Assembly: GCA_034509755.1 (NCBI GenBank)
Contig: CM067559.1
Location: 19,202,501 to 19,266,500, forward strand
Direction: 5' to 3'
Source of the DNA: Anisodus tanguticus
Lineage: Eukaryota > Streptophyta > Magnoliopsida > Solanales > Solanaceae
Length of the DNA: 64,000 bases
Part shown: positions 40,474-52,460 of the stretch, piece by piece
Numbering within the stretch: the first letter of the stretch is position 1
Layout: each line of letters starts with the position of its first letter
Notes under the pieces: generated by a model
Seen by the model: the letters and a program-made list of their open reading frames with translations, nothing else
Databases searched by the model: none
Told to the model about the DNA's origin: nothing
Program-made: the position numbers and the translations under genes

Positions 40474-41940
40474 ATGTGGGGTTGTTTGGCAAAGGTCGAA
40501 GTACCCAAGCCAAAATAGGTCAAGATTGGGCCTAAGACTGTAGATTGCATTTTCATCGGATATGCAAATAACAGTAGTGCTTATCGCTTCTTAGTACGTA
40601 AGTCAGATATTCCAGATATCCACGGGGGTACAATCATGAAATCAAGGAATGCTCAATTCTTTGAGTACACTTTTCCTAGAAAGGAAAAAGGCATAACCTC
40701 TCGCAAACGAAGTTATGAACAAAGCTCTCAGGAACCAGGAGTCATTGACTACCCGGATCTAGATGGTTCAGGTCTAGTGGATTTTGAAGTGGCTGAATAT
40801 CCGGAATCTAGTGTTCCAGATCCTCAAAACTTGGAGACTCCAGAGATAGAACCAAGGCGAAGTAAAAGGTCTAAGCAGGATAAAACCTTTGGTCCTGACT
40901 TTGTAGCTTATATGGTTGATGACGAACCAAGGACAATTGCTGAAGCATTGTCAATTTCAGAGTCACCGCTCTGGAAAGAAGCTATTGCGAGTGAAATAGA
41001 CTTCATCCTGCATAACCATACTTGGGAGTTGGTTGATCTTCCTCTGGGAAATAAATCGTTGGGTTGTAAATGGATACTCAAACGGAAGTATAAAACAGAT
41101 GTGTCTATAGATAAGTACAAGGCCAGGTTGGTAGTTTAGGGTTATCGACAGAAAGAAGGCCTTAACTATTTTGACACATACTCCCCGGTGTCTAGAATGA
41201 CATCCATACGAGTATTCATTGCGAATGCAGCATTGCATGACCTTGAGATACATTAAATGGATGTTAATACAGCCTTCCTAAATGGTGATTTGGAAGAACA
41301 AATCTATATGGAACAACCCGAGGGGTATGTGGTTCCAGGGCAAGAGAAGAAAGTCTGTCGGCTTGTCAAATCTCTGTACGGGCTGAAACAAGCCCTGAAA
41401 CAATGACACGAAAAGTTTGATAATACTCTGCTATCAAGGGGTTTCTCCATTAACGAGTGTGACAAATGTGTCTACACGAAAGGTAACTTTGACTCGTTCG
41501 TCATGATATGCATGTACGTAGATGACATGTTGATCACAAGAAGCAGTCCTAGGGTAATCCTAGAGACTAAGAACATGTTGAAACAATGCTTCGACTGAAG
41601 TATGTGGGTATCGCAGATGTCATCTTAGGGATAAAAATCTCTAAGACGTCCGACAGACTGGTCTTATCTCAGTCTCACTACATCGAAGATGTTTTGAGAA
41701 AGTTTGAGGTGTTTGACAGTTCGCCTATGAAGTCACCACTGTATAGAAATAAAAAACTTGATAAAAATCGTGGTGCACCCGTATGCCACGAGCAATATGC
41801 ACAGGTGATTGGGAGTTTGATATACGTAACAAACTGCACCCGACCTGATATTGCTTATGTAGTCAACAAGTTGGCTAGGTTTACCCGTAATCCAAGTAAT
41901 GATCATTGGAAAGCGTTGAATTGGGTGCTACTTACCTGAA
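40474..41940 (+). pseudogene. copia reverse transcriptase, frameshifted
   Basis: 40636-41139 includes the linker and RT start (LWKEAIASEIDFILHNHTWE, LGCKWILKRKYKTDVSIDKY, KARLVV) ending at a TAG. 41140-41570 in the same region gives [31 protein letters not shown] and the catalytic CMYVDDMLIT with both aspartates, broken by TAA at 41255 and TGA at 41404. 41586-41939 carries the RT thumb (VILGIKISKTSDRLVLSQSH, GSLIYVTNCTRPDIAYVVNK). Confidence 0.85.
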
Positions 41941-42418
41941 GTACATGCTAAATTACGGGTTACATTATTCGAGATATCCAGCTGTACTAGAGGGGTACAG
42001 TGATGCAAACTGGATATCTGATATACAGAACACCAAGCCCACTAGTGGGTATATATTCACAATTGGTGGTGGGGCTGTATCTTAGAAATCCTCTAAGCAA
42101 ACTTGCATCGCCCGATCCACGATGGAATCAGAGTTTATTGCTTTAGACAAAGCAGGAGAAGAAGTTGAGTGGCTTAACAACTTCTTAGAGGACGTCCCTT
42201 GTTGGGACAAACCCGTACTTTCAGTGATGATTCACTGCGACAACCAGTCGGCTTTAGGAAGGGCACGAAGTTCTATGTACAATGGCAAATCTCGTCATAT
42301 TCGACGGAGACATAAGACCGTTAGGAAATTGATCACCATGGGTATAATATCCATTGATTACATAAAATCAAAGGATAACATAGCAGACCCACTGACAAAG
42401 GGCATACCCAGAGATTAG
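41941..42418 (+). pseudogene. copia RNase H
   Basis: Reads [20 protein letters not shown] with the first catalytic Asp, a TAG where Trp is expected (VSWKS), then 42122-42418 with MESEFIALDKAGEEVEWLNN, IHCDNQSALGRARS, HIRRRHKTVRKLI and DYIKSKDNIADPLTKGIPRD. The motif order is complete; one stop and a frame change at 41939 inactivate it. Confidence 0.85.
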
Positions 42419-43015
42419 ATATTCTGCTTGTCTAGGGGAATAGGCTTAAAAGCCAAGCTTTGAGGACCAATACGGTGATAACCCAACCTTACAGACTGGA
42501 GATCCCAGAAATTTGGTTCAATGGAAAAACTAAGCTGTAAAGGTTCAATTGAGCGCTTCGGTGGAAGCAAGAGCACTGGGTAAATGTTAAGTGTTCAAAA
42601 CCTTTAATGATCCTCAACGGTTGAGGTTAGGTTTGAGGAAACTTTTAATGGTTCCTAACACTTGTGAAGTGGGGTATATCAGGATACCTTGTAGGAGACT
42701 ACCTATTTAAGTGCGAGGATAGGCCACCTCAAATGAACGCACTTAAGAATCCAAGAAGTGTCCACGGACACAACAGATAAAACATTACGAAGAAAAGAGT
42801 AAGGCAATTTGTTGTGTTGGTACTATTGACTTGGCTTACACTAAACACTGACGGTTCAAGACATCATGTTCACCGCGCAGTAAGTAAGTCCGATGGTATT
42901 TAACTATGGAAGGTTCAAAGCTGAAGCTACCTTTCCTTATGCAACATCGGTCCGCTGAAATATTACTGGAAATAGACACCTTGTGAGTACGCCAAAATCT
43001 CTTTCAAGAGGGGAT
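42419..43015 (+). other. 3' non-coding region of copia element
   Basis: About 600 bp between RNase H and the polypurine tract, without coding signs. It is longer than usual for copia. Confidence 0.6.
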
Positions 43016-44045
43016 TGTTGGAAATTTTCCTTTGGTGGGAGTTGCGTCCACCCATCTTTAATTACTTAAACATTAGGGTTTCGCATGTTGGAGACATTGA
43101 TTCTTCACACGTGCATAATCTACTAAGTGAGTAGATGACCGTAGGGCCAATGATCATCAAATTTCGTTGAGAAATGAAAGAGATATTGGTCCACGAAGTG
43201 AGGTGTTTGAAGCATGAAAATGTGGTATATACCAATTCTCCCTCATCAGTGGGGGAATGAAGATTTGTTTAGTTTATAAGTCTCAAAATTGGCTAAGGGT
43301 TTGGGACCCCAAGGGGTAACCCATGTGTTTGAAGGAGGGAGGGCCTAGATGTGCTTTGGTTCGAGGATAAGTACACACGCGCGCCGCCCGTCCCGTCCGG
43401 CCTGGGCTCGAGTCTCGGGTCATGGGTCGTGGGCCTTGGGCTTGGGGATTTGGGCTTTTTCTGATAATTCAGTCATTACTTGGCTGAATAACTCTTCACT
43501 AAAGATCCAATACGTTGCACATTAATTCAATCATTTATTTGGGTGAATTACTCCTCACTAATTGCCATTACATGGCCATTAACAACAATTAGTTAGGCAG
43601 TTGACAAGTCCCCTCCATGCACTATATATTGAAGCCTTTGGCTCAATTGTTGAGACTACACACAAACGAAAAACATAAATCTTCCTACTACTTTCCTGCA
43701 TAATTTCATTACACTAAGTTCTTCAAAGTAACACTTGAGTTTCCTTTGCTCATTTGTTGAGTTACACTAAGTTCTTCAAAGTAACACTTGAGTTTCCTTT
43801 GCTCATTTGTTGAGTTGTTGTTTTATCTTGGGAGACTATTGTCCAGAACGTAAAAAGATATATACGGGACAATCTTGTATTAAAGACAGAGTGCCATCTC
43901 TCGACCCAGCAAATCAAAGTGTTTGTAATCTCAGTTTCTTGTTCCAGTTTATTGAAATTTCAGTTTGTTGTAATTTCATTTTGTTATAATACTTAGCAGT
44001 TACTTATTTCCTGTTTCCTGCAACCATTGTAATCTACCATTTTAA
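43016..44045 (+). repeat. 3' LTR of 37206-44045 copia element, with 53-bp internal tandem duplication
   Basis: Direct repeat of 37206-38267. The segment ACACTAAGTTCTTCAAAGT is duplicated with period 53 (starts 43711 and 43764), whereas the 5' LTR has it once. At about 43391-43470 it carries a GC-rich run of GGGTC/GGGCT phrases absent from the 5' LTR. Confidence 0.87.
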
Positions 44046-45327
44046 CTTTGCTTTTTGAATTGCACGAATACTTATCACTGTTCGTTGACAAGAGCTAAAA
44101 GAAAGCCACAAGTTGTGTGAATGCAAGCCTAGTGTGTGGAAGTGACAGTAAGGGCCAAAAGAGATTTAAACTGGGAAAAGTTGCTAGCACTTTTCACTTT
44201 TAGTGCCGCATTCATGTCGACATGACATGTGTATTGGTGTGGGATCCGTACCCGATCTGATCAACCGATTTTGGATACTTTGATCAAAATCGATGGAGAA
44301 ACTCCGAACAAATTCGATGATTTCTGTAATTAAAACAAAAGCTAAGGTGAAATTGAAGAAAATGGAATACCTTACTCCTTTTCTTTTCATCTTCTTTCGA
44401 GATTCTTCTCTTGATCAATATTTTCTCCTCAAGTTTTCCTCATAATATCTCACAATTTAGGTTTTATAACTTTAATTTTAGATATTTGAATTATCTTTAG
44501 CCGAATCCCCGCACCCGTATCTTTACCTGGATCCATATCCCTGAATCTTAAAATTTAGATCGTGACCTCATCCGCACCCATATCGGACATCCGCACCCGA
44601 TCCGAACAACTTAGGGAACAACTGAATGTTTCAGAATTTTGACTGATAATATTTTTTAAACTCAGTATAGCAGGAGATGGATAGCCAAAACTGCTAATGA
44701 TAATTAACCAGGATCCGCTAAGGTAATTAAGGATGATCTGACTGCAAATGCTTGACTTTCTTGATTCTAGTTTCTTTCAATTCAGTTCTACTGAATATTT
44801 GTTGGTTTTGAACATTACAAACATAAATATTTCATTTCCTGTTGGTTCATTAATGAAGGACATAGCTAATAATCATCAGCATTCGTGTTTGCCATTGTAC
44901 CAAAACAAAATTGGTGTTTGCCATTAAGTCCATTATGTTATTTTGCAGAATGAAATGAGATGATCAACCAAGGGGCCACCGGATAGAAAAATTATGCAAT
45001 TTGGAGTCATGAATTATCACATCCTCATCTGGAAAACTTAGGATAGCTGTTACCCATGTAATTAAATGTCAATTGTGACCCAAAAAGGATGATGAATGCA
45101 TGCTGATAGTAATCAAAACTCGTACGGCTTACAACCAGCTTATTTGGTCCGACTGCTTTTGCTGGCGACATAGTTATTTCTAAACTATTTAATACATGTT
45201 TTTATCTCTTGAGCATGATAAATTAATGTAATTTGGTTCAACATTGGGTGTGAATACATTTACTTTACCTTACTAACCTTTCTCTTCATGTCTCTTTTTC
45301 CACTTTACTTTGTTTCAAAATTTTCTT
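44046..45327. other. non-coding spacer with possible GATCCG-rich DNA transposon remnant
   Basis: 44240-44265 (GGGATCCGTACCCGATCTG) and 44505-44615 (GCACCCGTATC, CCGCACCCATATCGG, CCGCACCCGATCCG) carry oppositely oriented copies of a GATCCG/CGGGTGCGGAT-like motif about 300 bp apart, a layout seen in subterminal regions of non-autonomous DNA transposons. No precise ends or duplication found. The rest shows nothing. Confidence 0.35.
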
Positions 45328-45332
45328 ATCCC

Positions 45333-45831
45333 TATGGGACCCAAGAAAAATAAATAAAAAGAAAATAAAAAGGGATAAAAGGAAAGAGGCAAATTGTGGT
45401 AACAAGTTGCAAAGCAGCAACTTGCAATGTCCCGTAACATGTTTTCATTTTGTGATAACCAAAATTGGCCAAACTTGCAATGTGATTATCTCAAGACTAC
45501 GGCAATCTTTCAATAAATAACAGCCTTCAGTTTCATTTTAACACACACACCAAAACAAAGAGAGCAATAGGGAGAAAGAGAGTAATTCACATAATAGTGG
45601 TGAGAAAATAGGGTGGGAGTAATATTATAATGAGTTGTGTAAAATAAAGAGTGTTGTTTCTTTTGAAGTTGTCGTAGTCTCTTGACATTACCAAGTTGTA
45701 ATAAGTGATATTATATTACTCCGTTTGAGTATTGTATTTTACCCCTGTTAAAAGATTTGATGTCGTTGTTATTCTCTTGTTATTGTGATTTGCGTGGATA
45801 TTATTCTTGGGTGATCATTATTTTCCCAACA
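45333..45831 (+). repeat. 5' LTR of 45333-50422 copia element
   Basis: 499 bp, matches 49902-50420. The first bases are TATGGGACCC versus TGTGGGATCC in the 3' copy, so the terminal TG has mutated to TA. Ends CCCAACA. Confidence 0.9.
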
Positions 45832-45834
45832 ACA

Positions 45835-45847
45835 TGATATCAGAGCC
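45835..45847 (+). promoter_or_regulatory. primer-binding site, initiator-Met type
   Basis: TGATATCAGAGCC, one change from the common TGGTATCAGAGCC, three bases after the LTR end. Confidence 0.82.
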
Positions 45848-45849
45848 AT

Positions 45850-46800
45850 GACAAATAATAGTCCATTATCTTTTCAGTACCCCCGTCTCACAAGAGACAA
45901 CTATGTAAAATGGTGTCTACGAATGAAAGTCATTCTTGGCTCTCAAGATGTTTGGGAAATCGTAGATAGGGGTATACAAAATCCGCTAATGAGAAAACTT
46001 TGTCCCAAAATGAAAAAGAAGTCTTGACAAAGACAAAGAAGAAAGATCAACAAGCCCTCACTCTCATCCACCAATGTCTGGATGATGGCATGTTCGAGAA
46101 GGTGGCCGATGCAACCACCTCAAAGGAAGCTTGGGAGATTTTACAAAATTCTCTCCAAGGAGTTGATAAAGTAAAGAATATAATACCTCAAACTCTAAGG
46201 GCTGATTTCAAAGTTTTAAAAATGAAAGAATCCGAATCCATTTCGGATTTCTATTCGAGAGTGATGGCTGTTGTAAATCAATTGAAAAGATACATGTAGG
46301 AAGTAGATGATATTCGTGTGGTAGAAAAGATCCTTCTCTCTTTAACACTTAAATTTGATTATGTGGTGTGTGCAATTGAGGAGTCTAAAGATTTAGACTC
46401 GATGACGGTAGAGCAACTGGAGGGTTATTTACAAGCCCACGAAGAAAAATAAAAAAGAGACAAGAAGAGCCATTGAAGCAACTTCTCAAAACTCATGCAT
46501 CCTTAAAAAAATTTGGAGGTGAAAAGAGTTATAGAGGAAATGGACGAGGAAGAGGTCATAGCACACGTGGAAGAGGAAGGAGATCTGGCAATAACTTCGA
46601 GAAGCCAACAACCATTTAGAGGTCGTGGACAAAGAGGATGAATAGGACGTTGTTATTATCAGGGTACTAACGAAATGAGGTATGACAAATCTAAAATTGA
46701 GTGCCCAACTGTCATAAATTTGGAAATTACTCTTGGGAATGTCATAGTAATGTTGAATAGAAAGCTAACCTTGTTGACGACAAAAAAGAAGAAGATGAGT
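45850..46800 (+). pseudogene. copia gag, frameshifted
   Basis: Starts MTNNSPLSFQYPRLTRDNYV near 45850, with KWCLRMKVILGSQDVWEIVD, then shifts frame. 46000-46299 carries the UBN2 Gag domain ([56 protein letters not shown]). It ends at a TAG at 46297 and continues with stops to a zinc-knuckle remnant near 46680-46745. Basic Arg/Gly-rich stretch around 46520-46640. Gag would pack the genomic RNA. Confidence 0.82.
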
Positions 46801-48191
46801 CAACATGTTAATGGCACTCAAAGAAGAAGATAAGGATGATTGCAGTTCATGGTATCTTGATAATGGAGAAAGCAATCATATGTGTGGATGTAAAGATATG
46901 TTTGTGGAACTCACTAAGAAGTTGACATGCAACGTATCCTTTGGAGACACTTCAAAGGTACAAATCGAAGGGATAGGTACGATTCTAAATCTCATGTAAA
47001 GATGGTGGCCACAAGTTAATTCAAGATGTTTACTATGTGCCAAAAATAAAAAGTAATATTTTGAGTTTGGGCCAACTTCTTGAAAAAGGATATGATATTC
47101 ATATGAAAAATATGCATATTTGTCTTTGAGATTCAAGTGGAAAATTAATCACAAAAGTGCGTATGCAAAAGAACAGATTATTCTCTTTGAATCTTAAGAT
47201 AATTGATGCAAAGTGTTTGAAGGCTAATGTGCAAGATGAATCATGGTGTTGGCACATGCGATTTGGGCACTTGAATTTTGAAGCACTCAAATCAATGGGA
47301 GAAAAGAAACTGGTGCATGGGATTCCTTCAATCAGTCATCCCAATCAGTTGTGTGAAGCTTGTATTCTTGAAAAACATGCAAATAGGAGTTTTCCGAAGG
47401 AGTCCACGTCAAGAGCAACCAAGCCACTCCATCTTGTTCACACCGATGTGTGTGGTCCAATCAGTCCACCCTTTTCTGATAAAAGCAAATACTTCTTGCT
47501 CTTTATTGATGATTTCAGTAGAAAGACTTGGCTATATTTCTTGGAGCGAAAATCATAAGCTTTTGTTGCATTTAAAAATTTCAAAGCACTTGTAAAAAAA
47601 AAGAGCGGCTATGAAATAAAAGCTTTAAGGTCTGATAGAGGAGGTGAATTCACTTCAAAAGAATTTAATGTCTTTTGTCAATATCATGGAAAGCGTTGCC
47701 CTCTAATGGTACCTCATTCACCCCAACAAAATGGAGTTGCAGAGAGGAAGAATAGGAAAATTCTTAATATGGCAAGATGTATGTTGAAAGCTAAAAATAT
47801 GCCAAAAGAATTTTGGGCTGAGGTTGTTTTTTGTGCAGTGTACTTGAGCAACAGGTCTCTAACAAAAAATATTAGAGATCAAACACCTTAAGAAGCATGG
47901 AGTGGAAGAAAGTCATGTGTCAAGCACTTGAGAATCTTTGGGAGCATAGCCTATGCTCATGTGCCACATCAAAAGAGAGCTAAATTTGATGATCAAAGTG
48001 TCAATCATGTGTTTGTTGGATGTGACACAATTTCAAGGGCTACAAATTATACAACCCAAGCAATAACAAAGTGGTGGTCAGTCGTGATGTTGAATTTGAT
48101 GAAGAAGCGACATGGAATTGGGAGGCTCAAGAAGAAAACGCATATAATTTTCTTCCATACTTTGGAGATAACGAAGAACAGGAGGCCATGA
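46801..48191 (+). pseudogene. copia protease and integrase, interrupted
   Basis: 46805-46999 holds the protease start SSWYLDNGESNHMCGCKDMF, where DTGAS is altered to DNGES. 47157-47558 holds the HHCC finger (WHMRFGHLNFEALKSM, LCEACILEKHA) and integrase core (LHLVHTDVCGPI, LLFIDDFSRKTWLYFL). After a stop, about 47630 reads LRSDRGGEFTSKEF, and 47706-47891 MVPHSPQQNGVAERKNRKIL, so the D-D-E set is recognisable in pieces. 47928-48191 gives MRIFGSIAYAHVPHQKRAKF. The altered protease motif and at least three stops make it inactive. Confidence 0.85.
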
Positions 48192-48379
48192 CACATGCCT
48201 AGGATGCATCACCACCTCCTTCTTTAATAAATGTTGCATCTCCTTCTTCTCAAGAAGGTTCAAGTGAAAGGACACAAATGATGATGAGCATCCAAGAGCT
48301 CTATGATGATACACAAGAAGTTACTAATTTTGATTTTTTGTATTTTCTCTTTGCTTACAGTGGACCAATGAATTTTGAT

Positions 48380-49885
48380 GAAGCTATAACAGACAAAAGG
48401 TGGAGACAAGCCATGGATGAGGAGATCAAGGCAATAGAGAATAACAACACTTGAGAATTAATAACTCTTCCCAAGGGTTATCAAGCAATTGGAGTCAAAT
48501 GGGTGTACAATGAAAAGAAGAATGCCTATGGAGAGGTGGAAAGATACAAGGCAAGACTTGTGGCTATAGGCTACAAGTAAAAGCAAGGCATTGACTATGA
48601 GGAAGTCTATGCATCTGTTGCCCGCATGGAGATGATCCGTTTGTTGATCTCTTTGGCGGCACAAATGAAGTGGAAGATTCATCAACTAGATGTCAAGTCG
48701 GCATTCTTGAATGAATATATTGAAGAGGAAGTCTATGTTGAGCAACTATTCGACTTTGCGGTCAGAAATCATGAAAATAAGGTATTGAAGCTGAAGAAAG
48801 CTTTATATGGATTAAAGCAAGCTCCACTAGCATGGAATAGTTGCATTGATAAGTATTTTCAAGACAATGGATTTACTCGTTGTCTTCATGAATATTCTCT
48901 TTACATTAAAGTTCATACTAATGAAGATATTCTAATTGTTTGTCTTTTTGTTGATGAGCTTATTCTGACGGGTAGTTTATTTGAATCTTTCAAGAAAGCT
49001 ATGTCCCTTGAGTTTGAGATGACGGACATAGGACTCATGTCATATTACTTGGGCCAAGAAGTGAAGCGGATGGAGGAAGGCATCTTCATATTTCAAGAAA
49101 GCTATACAAATGAGATTTTGATGAAGTTCAACATGTTTGATTGCAACTCCGTGAACACCTCAATGGAAAGTAAAACAAAATTGTCAAAATTTGATGATGG
49201 AGAAAAGGTGAATCCCACTTTTTTCAAAAGTCTTGTGGTAAGTTTGAGGTACTTGACCTGTACGAGGCCATATATATTCTTTGCAGTTAGAGTAGTAAGT
49301 CACTTCATTGAAGCTCCTACCTCCACTCACTTTAAGGTCACTAGAAGAATTCTTCGTTACCTAAAAGGTACGATAGACCTCGGGCTGTTTTATTCTTCTT
49401 TTAATGACTTTAACCTTGTGGGATATTGTGACAGTGATTATGCGGAAGATATTGATGATAGAAAAAGCAAAATTGATTTTGTGTTTTTCTTGGGTGACTG
49501 TGTTATTTCTTGGAGTTCAAAGAAACAAGCCATTGTTCATGTTTCAACTCGTGAAGTCGAATATGTAGCAACAATATCATGTACGTGTCATGCTATTTGG
49601 CTGAGAAGATTGTTGAATCAGATCAACTTGCCACAAATTGAAGCTACGACGATTTGTGTTGACAACAAATCAGCGCAAACACTTGCTAAGAATCCGGTGT
49701 ACCATGATCGAAGCAAGCATATTGACACAAGGTATCACTTCCTCAGAAAATGCATTGCCAAGAAAGATGTAGAACTCAAGTATGTGATGTCTCATGATCA
49801 AGTCACATATATCTTTACAAAGCCTTTCAAATTTGAAGACTTTCAGAGATTGAGATCAATTCTTGGAATGAAGAAGAAAAATTAA
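48380..49885 (+). pseudogene. copia reverse transcriptase and RNase H, long open C-terminal part
   Basis: The RT start ([48 protein letters not shown]) has stops at 48453 and 48579. From 48626 the frame is open to 49885 (419 codons): IHQLDVKSAFLNEYIEEEVY, LYGLKQAPLAWN, then LFVDELILTG at the catalytic site where the second Asp of VDD is Glu, SYYLGQEVKRMEEGIFIFQE, and RNase H with GYCDSDYAEDIDDRKS, REVEYVATISC, CVDNKSAQTLAKNPVYHDRS and IDTRYHFLRKCIAKK. Start at 48626 is simply the first ATG after the last stop. The D to E change probably reduces polymerase activity. Confidence 0.9.
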
Positions 49886-49901
49886 AATTAAGGGAGAGAT
49901 T

Positions 49902-50420
49902 TGTGGGATCCAAGCAAAATAAATAAAAAGAAAATAAAAAGGGATAAAAGAAAAGAGGCAAGTTATGGTAACAAGTTGCAAAGCAGCAACTTGCAATGTT
50001 CCGTAACATGTTTTCATTTTGTGATAACCAATTGCAATTGCAAGTTGGGCAAACTTGCAATGTGATTTGCTCAAGACTAGGTCAACCTTTCTATAAATAG
50101 CAGCCTTCAGTTTCATTTTAACACACCAAAACAAAGAGAGCAATAGAGAGAAAGAGAGAGTAATTCACATACTATTTTATATAGTTGTGAGAAAATAGAG
50201 TGAGAGTAATATTATAGTGAATTGTGTAAAATAAGGAGTGTTATTTTTTTTTGAAGTTGTTGTAGTCTCTTGATACTATCAAGTTGTAATAAGTGACATT
50301 ATATTACTCCGTTTGAGTATTATATTTTACCTCTGTTAAAGATTTGATGTCATTGTTATTCACTTGTTATTGTGATTTATGTGGATATTATTCATGGGTG
50401 AAATTACTATTTTTCCAACA
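49902..50420 (+). repeat. 3' LTR of 45333-50422 copia element
   Basis: 519 bp, TGTGGGATCC start, TTCCAACA end, direct repeat of 45333-45831. Confidence 0.9.
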
Positions 50421-50427
50421 AAATCCC

Positions 50428-51248
50428 TTTCTTGAATTAAACTTTTATATCTGATGAAATATGATCCCTCTGTCTAATTCTACATCTCACTATTATTACA
50501 ATCAGGAGTCAAAATAGTTTTTGTTTCCAATTATGAGATTTTAAATGCAAAGAGAAAGTTGCGCACGATACGTATTCACCCTCATCCTACCCCTCCAGTA
50601 GTCAAATTTAGGGAATGCAACGTAGATTTCGCAATCCAATTTAAGCACTTTGTGCTCGTAACGAGCCCAATATATTTTTTTTCAACTATTCTTCTTAATT
50701 TTATATATTTAAATTCATAGCACTTTCTATTAGATAGTCTAATTAACTATATAAATTTATTTCATAAAATTAAAAGAATCAGAGATTCAATTTTACACAA
50801 ATATTTAGATTCTTTGACCTGAATACCACTATTTTTATAAAGGAAGCATTTTACCACGGGAACATGGGGGGCCAAAAGAGGAACCCTATCAATTTATTCC
50901 AACCTAAAGCAATTTAAGATCATGAGCTTGGTCTTACTTTACCGTCGAAAAAAGAAAAATAGACTTTCATCTCCAAATTTAACTTGTAATCTTAGTGCAA
51001 AGATGTTAAGCTCTACGTTTGAAATGACAATGTTGCACCCTAGCTGGCTGTGTGACTCCTAGAAAAGAAGAAACAAGGGGTCTCAGCTATTTAGATCAGT
51101 GGATATGATGGTCTCTAAATAACTTCATAGCAAACCTTAAACAATCACGTAGACCATCAACTACTAACTTTAATATAAAATGAGAAAATAATATGAATAG
51201 GAAATGGAGCCCTTGCAAAGAAAATAAAATTCTAAATTTAGCTCTTTT
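50428..51248. other. no recognisable gene
   Basis: AT-rich non-coding sequence; no motif, terminus or RNA gene seen. Confidence 0.45.
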
Positions 51249-51740
51249 TACTAAATGCTTAATACATCGACATCTCGTAAATTTATCAGCAAATTTCATT
51301 TAGACACTTGAACTGCTGTTTGTGTCAACTGAAGATTTGAACATATGATAAAATATCTTTATTAGACACTTGCGATTCAAATTTTGAATTTTTTTTTGCG
51401 CGTGATCTCAAATGGCCATTAGGTATATAAGTTAACTATTTATCTCCTTTACTTATACACATCATCCTCAATTAAACATGTCCGGAGTTTTACCACTTAT
51501 TGAGACTAATTCGTATAATTAAATGAGGTTAAATATTTTAAGTGGTTAGTTTATCTATGCAATAAAAATTTGAGAACGCGCACAATGTTTTTTTCAAAAC
51601 TTGAGCCACAACGCTAATAAAAAATATTGTATCATGTGTTCAAGTGTTCTATTGGAATAAGCCGTAATTCGAGTGTCTAATGAAATTTGATGGCAAGTTT
51701 AAGGAGCTATCAATGTATTAATTAAGTGTTTCATAAAATG
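51249..51740. mobile_element. foldback MITE with long imperfect inverted repeats
   Basis: The left arm (TACTAAATGCTTAATACAT ... AAATTTCATTTAGACACTTG) is matched in reverse complement by the right arm (CGAGTGTCTAATGAAATTTG ... ATGTATTAATTAAGTGTTTC). The pairing continues inward: TTTGCGCGTGATCTCAAAT near 51400 pairs with ATTTGAGAACGCGCACAA near 51570, so almost the whole 490 bp can fold on itself. No coding capacity. Structure resembles Mutator-type foldback MITEs; flanking duplication not determined. Confidence 0.7.
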
Positions 51741-52460
51741 TATGTTGCATATATCCTCACAAAGGGCAGAGGCAATGTTGCTCTATTTGTTTCTCTTTCT
51801 TTCTTGTTTCTTTTTTCGATTATGTGAAGAATTTTAGAATGAATGATGACATGGTCTCAATTGGGGACACAATGTGTCTTAAAGCACAGGATATATTATT
51901 AATCAGTCCATCCCACACTTGGGATCTTTTATGTGGAACAATTCATTAACTATGAAGCAGATTAATTAAACATTGTCTTAGGAAACATTTCATAATTGTA
52001 ATGAATCGTACTATTAATTATCATGTAGATTTTCATGTCTATTTTCTAGGGAATAAAAAGGGGGAATGGGAGAGAGATATATAGATTCTTTTTGCTGGCT
52101 GTTTGGCTGCACTCTTTGACACTATGGTCTCTACCAACAAATGTAAGGGTTGACGGTTCGATTTGATCGATTCTGGTTGAAATTAAAATTAAATTAATTT
52201 AATCAGTCCTTAAACTATTAAAATCAAACTAAATCAAATTTCATACAAATTTATCAGTTTGCTGACTTTTTCGGCTTATATTTATTAACTTAAAAATTTG
52301 ACTGGTTAGTAATTTAATGAATAGCTAATTATATACTGAGAACAACAAATTGTAACAAGTATCGATATATATTCAGGTTTCTAACAGATTTGCAGAGACA
52401 TTTCCATCAGTAGGTAACACACTAGTTGCCATTGCATAGTTTACGGGTAGATAATATAGT
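51741..52460. other. no recognisable gene; possible hAT-like fragment near 52147
   Basis: 52147-52330 contains TAAGGGTTGACGGTTCGATT and scattered TCGGTT/CGATT motifs like hAT subterminal sequence, but no second terminus. The remainder shows nothing. Confidence 0.3.

Larger units (their letters stand above)
37206..44045 (+). mobile_element. Ty1/copia element with full domain set, decayed
   Basis: LTRs at about 37206-38267 and 43016-44045 flank a plus-strand gag, protease, integrase, RT and RNase H. A polypurine tract (CAAGAGGGGAT, 43005-43015) adjoins the 3' LTR. No initiator-Met primer-binding site follows the 5' LTR. The start of gag lies only about 35 bp downstream. In-frame stops in gag, integrase, RT and RNase H make it non-autonomous. 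A clear target duplication was not found. Confidence 0.88.
45333..50422 (+). mobile_element. Ty1/copia element, nearly complete, with stops
   Basis: LTRs at 45333-45831 and 49902-50420, primer-binding site at 45835, polypurine tract (AAGGGAGAGATT) at 49890-49901, and gag, protease, integrase, RT and RNase H in copia order on the plus strand. The flanks ATCCC at 45328-45332 and 50423-50427 look like a 5-bp target duplication if two extra A bases belong to the right end. Total about 5.1 kb, the normal copia size. Frames are broken in gag, protease and integrase, but the RT to RNase H part is open for 420 codons. Confidence 0.9.

Noticed and set aside
44215..44620. A delimited DNA transposon with GATCCG motifs
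   Set aside because: Motif layout is suggestive, but no paired termini or target duplication could be found, so it is only mentioned within the spacer entry.
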